From JBQTKD01 sp963703165 (GTDB lineage: Bacteria; Actinomycetota; Actinomycetes; Sporichthyales; Sporichthyaceae), in the NCBI GenBank assembly GCA_963703165.1, contig OY969798.1, forward strand, positions 4,774,001 to 4,838,000: 64,000 nucleotides of DNA. The letters are read 5' to 3'. A model generated the notes under the pieces. The model ran no database searches. It was given only the letters and a program-made list of their open reading frames with translations, and was not told the origin of the DNA. The position numbers and the translations under genes were made by a program. This document shows, one piece after another, positions 43,682 to 50,769 of the stretch. The stretch's first letter is position 1. Every line of letters starts with the position of its first letter.

Positions 43682-43827
43682 CGGTCGGACTCGACCGGTA
43701 CCGCGGCCTCAACTCAGCGAGAGGCGGCCTGGGCCAGGAGCATCGCGAAGGACGTGGCCGGTTCGCCGACCGGTGTCCTTCACATGGACGCGGTGGCCGT
43801 CGTCCGCGAGGTAGATCTCGAACACGC
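43682..43827. other. gene-free start of the mobile/toxin island
   Basis: From here to the insertion sequence at 44082, about 400 bases hold no gene. They contain only the symmetric elements listed separately (24-bp palindrome and tRNA-like hairpin) and a GGGGAACGTTCTGGGGAACAG repeat near 44035-44055. Confidence 0.45.
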
Positions 43828-43851
43828 TTCTGTTCCCCATGGGGAACAGAA
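43828..43851. repeat. perfect 24-bp palindrome
   Basis: TTCTGTTCCCCA and TGGGGAACAGAA are perfect inverse complements with no spacer. The core GTTCCCC is related to the GGGGAAC repeats near 44035-44055. It may be a binding site for a recombinase or repressor left by a mobile element. Confidence 0.6.
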
Positions 43852-43927
43852 CGGGCGTCCAGGTGAGTCCGGGCCCGCCCGCCTGAGGTCGATAGGATTG
43901 CTCCCACCAGCGGAAACGTCGAAACCG

Positions 43928-43998
43928 CAGGTCAGTGGCCTGGCGCGAGGGGGTTCAAGTCCCCCCTCGCGCACGTGACAAAACGGCCCCTGACCTGG
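43928..43998 (+). other. nested hairpin with tRNA-like T-arm (possible attachment site)
   Basis: GGGGG-TTCAAGT-CCCCC looks like a tRNA T-arm and is followed by CTCGCGCAC, like an acceptor end. However, the only complement, GCGCGAG, sits directly before the T-arm, giving an 11-base-pair hairpin (43943-43972) rather than a cloverleaf. Outer arms CAGGTCAG and CTGACCTG (43928-43935 and 43990-43997) pair around it. No full tRNA can be drawn. It may be a copied tRNA end used as an integration site, or a strong terminator. Confidence 0.4.
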
Positions 43999-44081
43999 CA
44001 CAACGGGTTGGGGGTCTTGTCGTTGAAGATCGTTGGGGAACGTTCTGGGGAACAGTAGGGCCGGCCGGGGACGAGAGCTAA

Positions 44082-45686
44082 GGAGGGTCCTTACTTCTCG
44101 TTCCTGAAACTAACCCTGACTCTTCATGACCGCGGGGAGCCTGCTCGGGTGTAGATGAACGAAAGTGCCCTCTGTGCAGGGAAGACTTGGACTTGCGACG
44201 GACCAAGGACTTCCAGCGGGAGGGCACTTTCAAGGTGCAGGTTACAACGACGCGTCCGAAGATCACGGTCACCACCGACGGGACCGGTGTCGTCTCCCAC
44301 GCCGGGTCGAGGTTGGTCGCCGACGTGGCGGATCGGACCACCCTGACCGCCGAGCTGTCCGGGGCCCTGGGCGGGTTGCGCAGGCCGCGGGCGGTCCACG
44401 ATCCGGGCCGGGTCCTTCTCGACATGGCCCTCGCGGTCGCGGACGGTGCGTCGACGATCTCCGAGATCGCCGTGCTCAGCGACCAGCGCGAGTTGTTCGG
44501 TCCGGTGGCCTCGGACTCGACCTGCTGGCGGCTGCTCGACCAACTCGGCGAGACCGAGCTCGACGCGGTCGCAGCCGCTCGGGCGGCCGCCCGCGAGGTC
44601 GTCTGGGCGCAACGGGCCGAGGCCACCGGCACGGCGTTCCCGACCGCTCGCGAAGGCCGCGGGCCGGGTCCTGCCCGGCCTCGTGCGTCGACCTCGACGC
44701 CGCGATCGTGATCTGCCACAGCGAGAAGGAACAAGCGGCGGCGACGTTCAAGGGGTCGTTCGGCTACCACCCGTTGATGGCGTTCTGCGACAACACCGCC
44801 GAGTTCCTGTCCGGGATGCTCCGCCGCGGCAACGCCGGGTCCAACACCACCGCGGATCACATCGCCGTCCTGGACGCCGCCCTCGCTCAGATCCCCGACG
44901 AACACCGCCACGGCACCGCGATCCTGATCCGGGTCGACGGCGCCGGATCCACCAAGGACTTCCTCACCCACATCCGGTCACTGCGTCAGAACGGCGTCCA
45001 CACAGGCTTCTCCGTCGGCTGGTCGATCACCGCCCGCGAACGGGCCGCGATCACCGCGATCCCGGCGAAGGTGTGGGCAGATGCGATCGACGCCGACGGG
45101 GAGCACCGCGACGGCGCCGGCCTCGCCGAGATCACCGGCCTGCTCCCGGCCAAGGCCCTCGCCGAGTATCCCGAGGGGATGCGGGTGATCGTGCGCCGCG
45201 AACGCCCGCACCCCGGCGCCCAGCTCGACCTGTTGGAGGAAGCGGACGGGTTCCGCTACACCGCCTTCGCCACCGACACCGGAACCGGGCAACTCGCCCA
45301 CCTCGACGCGCGACACCGCGCCCACGCCCGCGTCGAAGACCGCATCCGCTGCGCCAAGGACACCGGCCTGGATCACTTCCCCAGCCGCACCTTCGCGATC
45401 AACGCCGGCCTGGCTCACCGCCGTGATGATCGCCGTCGACCTGCTCGCCTGGACCCAACTCCTGCTGCTGAACGGGCATCTCGCCAAGGCCGAACCGAAG
45501 ACCCTGCGCTACCGGCTCCTGCACGTCGCCGCCCGCCTGACCCGCGGACAACGCCGAACCTGGCTACGGATCCAACGCTCCTGGCCCTGGGCCACCGAGC
45601 TGGCCGCCGCGTTCGCTCGACTCGCCGAGCTGCCCGTCCCCGCCGGCTGAACCACGATCCTGAATCAGAAACAGGACGGAGCCACC
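44082..45686 (+). mobile_element. IS1380-family insertion sequence
   Basis: The element is about 1.6 kb around a single transposase. Imperfect terminal inverted repeats are visible: GGAGGGTCCTTACTTCT at the left and, read inward from the right, GGTGGCTCCGTCCTGTTT (about 11 of 17 matches). I cannot identify a clean target duplication, so the ends are approximate. It lies between the tRNA-like hairpin and the orphan Fic_N gene. Confidence 0.7.
44235..45650 (+). CDS. IS1380-family transposase (frameshifted)
   Basis: The DDE transposase is recognisable by GSRLVADVADRTTLTAELSG at the N-terminus, VDLDAAIVICHSEKEQAAAT around the first catalytic aspartate, KGSFGYHPLMAFCDN, then IRVDGAGSTKDFLTH and a C-terminal helical region. 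GTG 44235 gives the usual start (VQVTTTRPKITV); an in-frame codon at 44187 would add 16 residues. Two shifts, near 44665 and 45415, break it into three frames, so it is either inactive or affected by sequence error. About 470 residues when restored. Confidence 0.8.
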
Positions 45687-45719
45687 GGCCTAAGGGGTTA
45701 GGCCGCGAAGCTTTAGTTT

Positions 45720-46118
45720 GTGGATCTCGAGGCGTTCCGCGGAAGCCCCGTCGGGCAGTTGGTGCCGATCAGCGGCAACGATGCCGTTCGTGGCCAGTAC
45801 TCCTACTTCGCGTTCGTTCCCAACCGGCTTCCCGAGTCCCACGAACTCGAGCTGACAACGGAGACGTGGTCCACCGTCTTTCGGGCGGGAACCGCTCTCG
45901 GCCAGCTCCGCCAGGCATGCGTGCAGCTGCCCAACCCGAAGCTGTTGATCGCTCCTGCGTTGGCCCGCGAGGCTCTCGACACCTCCGCGCTCGAGGGCAC
46001 CTTCGTGGCCCTTCCGGATGTGCTCGAGGCGCGTCTGCCCAGGGCCCTCGACGGCGTGCCCTCCGGCTACCGCGCCATGGCGGAGCGGCGCAGCTTCAAA
46101 GTGCTCGTCAAGCCTTGA
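45720..46118 (+). CDS. orphan Fic N-terminal-domain protein
   Basis: The 132-residue product matches the N-terminal helical domain of Fic proteins (PNPKLLIAPALAREALDTSA, LEGTFVALPDVLEARLP), where the SALEGT motif would contact the Fic active site. The catalytic Fic domain with HPFxxGNGR is missing: the sequence diverges after the Fic_N part and stops. The start GTG is 34 bp from the insertion-sequence end. It is most simply a truncated gene, though a free inhibitory domain is possible. Confidence 0.6.
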   Translation: MDLEAFRGSPVGQLVPISGNDAVRGQYSYFAFVPNRLPESHELELTTETWSTVFRAGTALGQLRQACVQLPNPKLLIAPALAREALDTSALEGTFVALPDVLEARLPRALDGVPSGYRAMAERRSFKVLVKP

Positions 46119-46184
46119 GTCGAGCGGTCGTTTCGGCTGGTGGCGACCGCCGCAGTAGCCCGGACGGCCACGGTGCGGCGCCGT

Positions 46185-46559
46185 TCAGGCCGGGAGCAGG
46201 GCGACCGGGTAGCGCTTGATGTTCTTGTCGCGGGTTACCAGGGTGAGTTCGTCGCACTGAGCCTGGGCGACCAGCATCCGGTCAAACGGATCCGCGTGTA
46301 GTGCAGGAAGCGACCGAACCGCCAGGGCATGGTTCAGGCCGATGGGGAGGACCTCGAACTGATGGTGGGAGAGCTGCTCGCCGAGATCGTCGGGGAGGGT
46401 CAACTTGCCGAGCGCGGACTTGATGCTCAGCTCCCAGACGGTGGCCGTGGAGACCCAGACGTTCGAGTCCGCCGAGGAAATCGCCGCCTTGGCTCGCGCG
46501 CTGATGCGTTCCGAGGTCAACCACCACAGCAGGACGTGCGTGTCGAGGAGCAGCCTCAC
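46185..46559 (-). CDS. VapC-like PIN-domain toxin
   Basis: The 124-residue PIN protein has acidic residues in LLLDTHVLLWWL, VSTATVWELSIKSALGKL, HADPFDRMLVAQA and TRDKNI, as expected for a metal-dependent ribonuclease. Its GTG start overlaps the antitoxin stop (GTGA). It is typical of type II toxin-antitoxin loci. A longer in-frame upstream extension exists but would run through the antitoxin gene, so it is rejected. Confidence 0.85.
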   Translation of the reverse strand: MRLLLDTHVLLWWLTSERISARAKAAISSADSNVWVSTATVWELSIKSALGKLTLPDDLGEQLSHHQFEVLPIGLNHALAVRSLPALHADPFDRMLVAQAQCDELTLVTRDKNIKRYPVALLPA

Positions 46560-46798
46560 GGCTCGATGCCGGAGAACAGGGCGGCGATCGACTCGTCGAC
46601 GGAGTCGAAGTCGTCCTCGATGTGCACGCGGCCCTCCCACCCTCCGGGTACCCGCGCACGACGAGGTTCGTGGACCGCGACGAGACGGACGCGTGGGGTC
46701 CCCGCCTTGGCGATCACGATGTCCTCGCCGTTGGCCGCTCGCTCGACCAAGTCGGAGAGGTGGGTCTTCGCCTCGTAGATGTTCACCTGGGTACTCAC
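46556..46798 (-). CDS. Phd/YefM-type antitoxin
   Basis: The 80-residue protein begins STQVNIYEAKTHLSDLVERA, a standard Phd/YefM DNA-binding fold, and ends with an acidic tail (HIEDDFDSVDESIAALFSG) that would bind the toxin. The start is GTG 46798; the ATG-like triplet two bases away is out of frame. It is translationally coupled to the PIN toxin. Confidence 0.85.
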   Translation of the reverse strand: MSTQVNIYEAKTHLSDLVERAANGEDIVIAKAGTPRVRLVAVHEPRRARVPGGWEGRVHIEDDFDSVDESIAALFSGIEP

Positions 46799-46896
46799 AT
46801 CGCCAGGGTAGGAGTTGGTCAGAAAGTTGGTCAACCGGGAAGCACGGCCAGTGGGTACGGTCGCGCGAGACGGCGGAGCCAGTGGTCGACCCGAAC

Positions 46897-48378
46897 CTAT
46901 TCGTCGGGGCAGATGGGCCGCTGGACGCCGTAGTCGCGACCCGTGCCCTGGCCGGGCTCGTCGGCGACGGCGGCGCGTACCCGGTCGCGCAGGGCGTCGA
47001 AGTTCGGGTTCACGCTGGAGCCGATCACGTCGAGGACGGTCACCCGGTCGATCTGGGCCGTGGTGCCGTATGTACGGGCGAGCTCGATGAACTGGGGCAG
47101 CACGTCGGCGGGGATGTTGGTCAGCAGCACCTGGCGCGCGGCGTCGGTGAAGGTGCGGACGCTGGTCAGCACGTCCGCGGGATCGAGTTGGCGGGCCATC
47201 GCGGTGAGCAGGCAACGCTGGCGGGCCTGCCGTTCGGCGTCGGTGCTGCCGAAGCGGGAACGGGCATACCAGAGCGCGTCGGGGCCGAACAGGTGCCGTT
47301 CGCCGAGATCGATCGAGTCGTGCGGGCGGCTGCGGATCGAGCCGTCGGCGTCGGTCGAGCCGCCGATGGGGATCGGCAGGCCGTTGCCCGACCGCACCTC
47401 GAGGTCGACCCCGCCGAGGGAGTCCACGATCTTGCGGAAGCCGTTCATGTTGACCAGCGCGTAGTAGTCGACCTCGACGCCGGTTGCGTAGGCGACGGTG
47501 TCGGCGATCGCCGCGGCGCCGGCGTTCTCCGGTCGGACGTCGGGCATCAGGCGTGGGTTGTCTGCGGCGTAGGTGTAGATCGAGAACCAGAATTCCGAGA
47601 ACTTTCCCCCGAAGGCGCGGGCCAGCGGAGTGCCCGGGCGCAGCGGAACGTTCTGCAGGTTGCGCGGCAGGCCGATCAGCGCGGTCCGCCCGGACTTCGG
47701 GTCGATCGACACCAGCACGAGAACGTCCGTGCGCACTCCCTTGCGGTTCGAACCGCCGTCCCCGCCGAGCAGGAGCAGGTTCACCCGCTTCCGGTCGGCG
47801 AAGGGTGGCGGAGCCGGTGTGGGCGGTGGCTCGGTGGGGGCAGCGGGGATGGAGGCCGCGCTGGGTGCCGGGACGTTCGGTTCCGCGGAGGGTGCTCCGT
47901 CCTGCGGGTGCTCGGCGGCGTCGTCGCGGAAGACGTCGTCGAGCACCTCCCGGGCGGCGTGGACGCCCTGCGCGGTCCACAGCGTCGGCGCCAACACCGT
48001 TGCGCAGAGCGCTGCGACCACGAGCCGGGAACCATAGCGCTGCGACCGACTCATGCCGGCGGGCCGGGCGACGCGGTAGGCCGAAAGGATCGCGGCGCAC
48101 CAGAACACCCCGAGCACGCCGAGTCCGACGACGAGGGCAAGCAGGAAGTCCGAGCGCACGGCCAGTCGCTCCATGCCCGGTGGGCCGAGCGCGGCGGCCG
48201 CGAACCCGATCCCGGAGAGCAGCGCGACGGTGAGCCCGAGCAGGACCGCCCCAGCCCGACGGCGGCCCGCGAGCAGGTGCCCGAGCCCGGGCACGAGCGA
48301 GGCAACCGCCGCATCCGCGCGCGGCGTTTCGCGCGGCGCGCCGATGCCGTACCCCCAACGCGCTCCCGCGATCCCCAC
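46897..48378 (-). CDS. LytR-CpsA-Psr family cell-wall glycopolymer ligase
   Basis: The 493-residue membrane protein has four predicted helices in its first 140 residues (GAVLLGLTVALLSGIGFAAA, LLALVVGLGVLGVFWCAAIL, SRLVVAALCATVLAPTLW). A proline-rich linker and an LCP catalytic domain follow, with TDVLVLVSIDPKSGRTALIG, LPRNLQNVPL, DSLGGVDLEV and YARSRFGSTDAERQARQRC. The family attaches wall polymers to peptidoglycan. The number of N-terminal helices is greater than the single one usual for LCP proteins. Confidence 0.85.
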   Translation of the reverse strand: MGIAGARWGYGIGAPRETPRADAAVASLVPGLGHLLAGRRRAGAVLLGLTVALLSGIGFAAAALGPPGMERLAVRSDFLLALVVGLGVLGVFWCAAILSAYRVARPAGMSRSQRYGSRLVVAALCATVLAPTLWTAQGVHAAREVLDDVFRDDAAEHPQDGAPSAEPNVPAPSAASIPAAPTEPPPTPAPPPFADRKRVNLLLLGGDGGSNRKGVRTDVLVLVSIDPKSGRTALIGLPRNLQNVPLRPGTPLARAFGGKFSEFWFSIYTYAADNPRLMPDVRPENAGAAAIADTVAYATGVEVDYYALVNMNGFRKIVDSLGGVDLEVRSGNGLPIPIGGSTDADGSIRSRPHDSIDLGERHLFGPDALWYARSRFGSTDAERQARQRCLLTAMARQLDPADVLTSVRTFTDAARQVLLTNIPADVLPQFIELARTYGTTAQIDRVTVLDVIGSSVNPNFDALRDRVRAAVADEPGQGTGRDYGVQRPICPDE

Positions 48379-48552
48379 AGATGTGAGACCTCCTGCCTAC
48401 CCAGGACAGAGGCGGTTGTACGGAGAAACGGTAAACCGATTCACTTCCGCCGTTCGCGGACGTCATCTGCCCTAGTGCCGCATCCGAAGAAGTCTCGCCC
48501 GGGCCGCTCCGCCAGTACGTCAACTAGCGCCGACGGTTCGGGTCGCACGACC

Positions 48553-48621
48553 AAGTTGTTGTGTTCGAGTTGTTTGAGCCCGAGTTCAACAAATCAGGTA
48601 CAGTTCCTGAAGTTGTTGTGT
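48553..48621 (+). repeat. direct repeats upstream of the Fic gene
   Basis: AAGTTGTTGTGT occurs at 48553-48564 and again at 48610-48621. Between them lie AACAA-ending segments that can pair with it, and the surroundings are distinctly less GC-rich than the window. Repeats of this type near a toxin-like gene suggest an autoregulatory operator, but no regulator is adjacent. Confidence 0.45.
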
Positions 48622-48684
48622 GTCGGTTATCGCGCCCTGAACGCAACAACTAAGACTTCGGCTCTGACTAGGAAGGGACGCACC

Positions 48685-49707
48685 GTGGCACCCGGACGCC
48701 CCTCCCGGCAGGCGATCTACGCCCGCCTTGAGGAGGCGATCAACGATCTGAACACGCGCCTGGGCGGGTTGCCGAGCCCGGCCGAGGCTGAGGAGATCTG
48801 GGACGAGCTGTGGCACCAGGAGGCGCACCACTCCACCGCTCTCGAGGGGAACACGCTGGTCTTGAACGAGGTCCGCCGGCTCCTCGACGAAGGTCGCGCG
48901 GTCGGATCGAAGGAACTGAAGGAGTACATGGAGGTCGTCGGCTACGGTGCGGCCGCCAAATGGGTCTACGGCCATGCTCTGGAACCTGGCGACTGGAGCA
49001 CCGGTGATCTGCTCACCATGCAGGAGGTGCGGACGGTCCACTTCGAGGCGCTCACGCCGGCTTGGAACGTAGCGCCCCACCCGCACGCGACCCCGGCGGA
49101 GACGCCTGGGAACTGGCGCAGGCACGACATCGCAGCGTTCCCGGAAGGGATGACCCCGCCACCGTTCCCCGAGATCGACCACTGGATGACCGACTGGGTC
49201 CAGGAGGTGAACGAGCTCCGCGCCGATAGCGCTGTTGCCTTCCCCGAGCGCCTGGCGAAGGTGCACAACGACTTCGAGCAGATCCACCCCTACCTCGACG
49301 GCAACGGCCGTGCCGGGCGACTCCTGCTGAATCTGGTCCTGGTCAGGCTCGGCTACCCCCCGGCGATCGTGTTCAAGAACGAACGCACGAAGTACCTCGA
49401 CGCGATGCGCAAGGCGGACAAGGGCGACTACGGGCCGCTGGGCGAGCTCATCGCGCGGGCGGTCACCAACAACCTCTACCGATTCGTCGTACCGGCCGTG
49501 GCGGGCCCGGCCCGCCTCGTGCCGTTGGCGAGCCTGGTCGACGAGAAGGCCGGCGTCACAGCCACCGCCCTCCGTGCCGCCGCGGAGCGCGGACGGCTGC
49601 GAGCACAGAAGTCGGACAACGGAACCTGGTTGAGTTCGAAGAAGTGGGTCGCGGACTATCAGGAGAACAAGCACAAGCGCACGACCAAAGCCGCGACACC
49701 GAGCTGA
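48685..49707 (+). CDS. Fic-domain protein (AMP transferase family)
   Basis: This 340-residue Fic protein has an N-terminal helix with the inhibitory-type STALEGNTL motif, a central Fic core with the active-site loop IHPYLDGNGRAGRLLLNLVL, and a C-terminal winged-helix-like segment (GVTATALRAAAERGRL). It should transfer AMP or a related group to a protein target and be self-inhibited. I use GTG 48685 because upstream in-frame sequence is repeat-like and non-coding. Confidence 0.85.
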   Translation: MAPGRPSRQAIYARLEEAINDLNTRLGGLPSPAEAEEIWDELWHQEAHHSTALEGNTLVLNEVRRLLDEGRAVGSKELKEYMEVVGYGAAAKWVYGHALEPGDWSTGDLLTMQEVRTVHFEALTPAWNVAPHPHATPAETPGNWRRHDIAAFPEGMTPPPFPEIDHWMTDWVQEVNELRADSAVAFPERLAKVHNDFEQIHPYLDGNGRAGRLLLNLVLVRLGYPPAIVFKNERTKYLDAMRKADKGDYGPLGELIARAVTNNLYRFVVPAVAGPARLVPLASLVDEKAGVTATALRAAAERGRLRAQKSDNGTWLSSKKWVADYQENKHKRTTKAATPS

Positions 49708-49829
49708 TCCCTTTCTGGCGGGCCGCTGAAATGTGATGCCCAGTCACGTGAACCTAACCCGCAGCCGCGCGCAGGGCTGATCCAGGACGGGCACGTGTCC
49801 CGCGTGTCCGGCCTGCGGTCGGGTTCGGA

Positions 49830-49940
49830 TCAGCCGGTGGTCACGGTGGGGTTGCCGCGGGCCCAAGGCGCGTCGTGGATGAACTCGCCGCTGTTAGTGA
49901 GCCGCATCGCGTAGGCCGAATGCCAGGACCTAGCTGGCGG
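49830..49940 (-). pseudogene. remnant of an L,D-transpeptidase C-terminus
   Basis: On the minus strand a short frame reads SAYAMRLTNSGEFIHDAPWA followed by RGNPTVTTG and a stop. This resembles the YkuD segment just before the catalytic histidine/cysteine motif of actinobacterial L,D-transpeptidases. There is no room for a complete gene, since the RsbW-like gene ends at 49941. It is probably a fragment left by a deletion. Confidence 0.45.
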
Positions 49941-50351
49941 TCAGAGGGCCAGGTCCTTCACCAGTTCCACGGTCGTCCCCGACGGGTGGATGCGCACGTG
50001 CACCTGATCGACCATTGCGTTCATGAGTGTGCGGCCGCGGCCCCGGTGACCGCGGTGCACTCCGGCCGGACGTTCACGCCACTGACCTTGATCGCTGACT
50101 GTGACGCGCACCTGGTTGTGTTCCAGGACGGCGCGCATACAGACGGCGGGACGTCCTTCTCGTGCCTGGGCTCCGGAGTGTTCCACCGCGTTGGTGGTGG
50201 CCTCACCCACGGCGACGAGGATCGCCTGGGTGTCGCTTTCGCTCACCCCGGCTTCTGCCAGCCAGGCCCGCAGGCGGGCGCGGGCCTCGCCCACGCTGGT
50301 GCTCGTGGCCAAGGCGAACCGTAGATCGGACGTGCCTCGCACCCTTGACAT
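49941..50351 (-). CDS. RsbW-like anti-sigma factor / serine kinase
   Basis: The 136-residue HATPase protein has the N-box in AVGEATTNAVEHSGA and a glycine-rich ATP lid (VSDQGQWRERP to RGHRGRGRTLMNAMVDQVHV). Such proteins switch between a sigma factor and an anti-sigma-factor antagonist. A SpoIIE-type phosphatase is divergently encoded 418 bp away, the usual opponent in a partner switch. Confidence 0.82.
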   Translation of the reverse strand: MSRVRGTSDLRFALATSTSVGEARARLRAWLAEAGVSESDTQAILVAVGEATTNAVEHSGAQAREGRPAVCMRAVLEHNQVRVTVSDQGQWRERPAGVHRGHRGRGRTLMNAMVDQVHVRIHPSGTTVELVKDLAL

Positions 50352-50769
50352 CCCCCTCGGACGGACCCGACCGAACGTGACCGGTCTTTCGATACTTCCC
50401 CGAAATGCGGCGCCCTCACATTGCGCAGGCGAAGGAGGCCGCGCAGTCGCGCCGAGCCTCTATCTGAACCTGACTTCAGCTCAGGGGGCTGCGTGCCGCG
50501 GTCACGGGCGACAGGCGACCCCGACGCGGGAGCGGTGGTCGGCCGGCCGAATGGACGAGGTCCCCTGTGCGGCCACGCCGAGGGGCGTGCACAGAGGCCA
50601 TCGCCCGGCCGGGGTGAACAATCCAACTGGCGCGAGGCTCGGCACGGACGGCAACACCACCTAAGCTGAGCGCGGGCGATTTCAACGTCGACCGTTGTCG
50701 CAGGACAGGTGGTAAAGGTCCAGAGCGGGGCCTTGCGGGGCGTGCAACAACGGATTGGCAAGGGCATTG
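50352..50769. other. 418-bp divergent intergenic region
   Basis: The region separates the RsbW-like gene and the SpoIIE-type gene. It probably holds both promoters. I see no protein, RNA or strong hairpin that I can support. Confidence 0.4.

Noticed and set aside
43928..43998. A complete tRNA gene
   Set aside because: Only a T-arm and an acceptor-like 3-prime end can be drawn. There is no D-arm, anticodon arm or properly placed 5-prime acceptor strand.
46405..49707. A single frame of 1100 codons covering the toxin, LCP and Fic genes on the plus strand
   Set aside because: Only the last 340 codons encode a recognisable protein (Fic). The rest is antisense to the LCP, antitoxin and toxin genes, whose minus-strand proteins have clear motifs.
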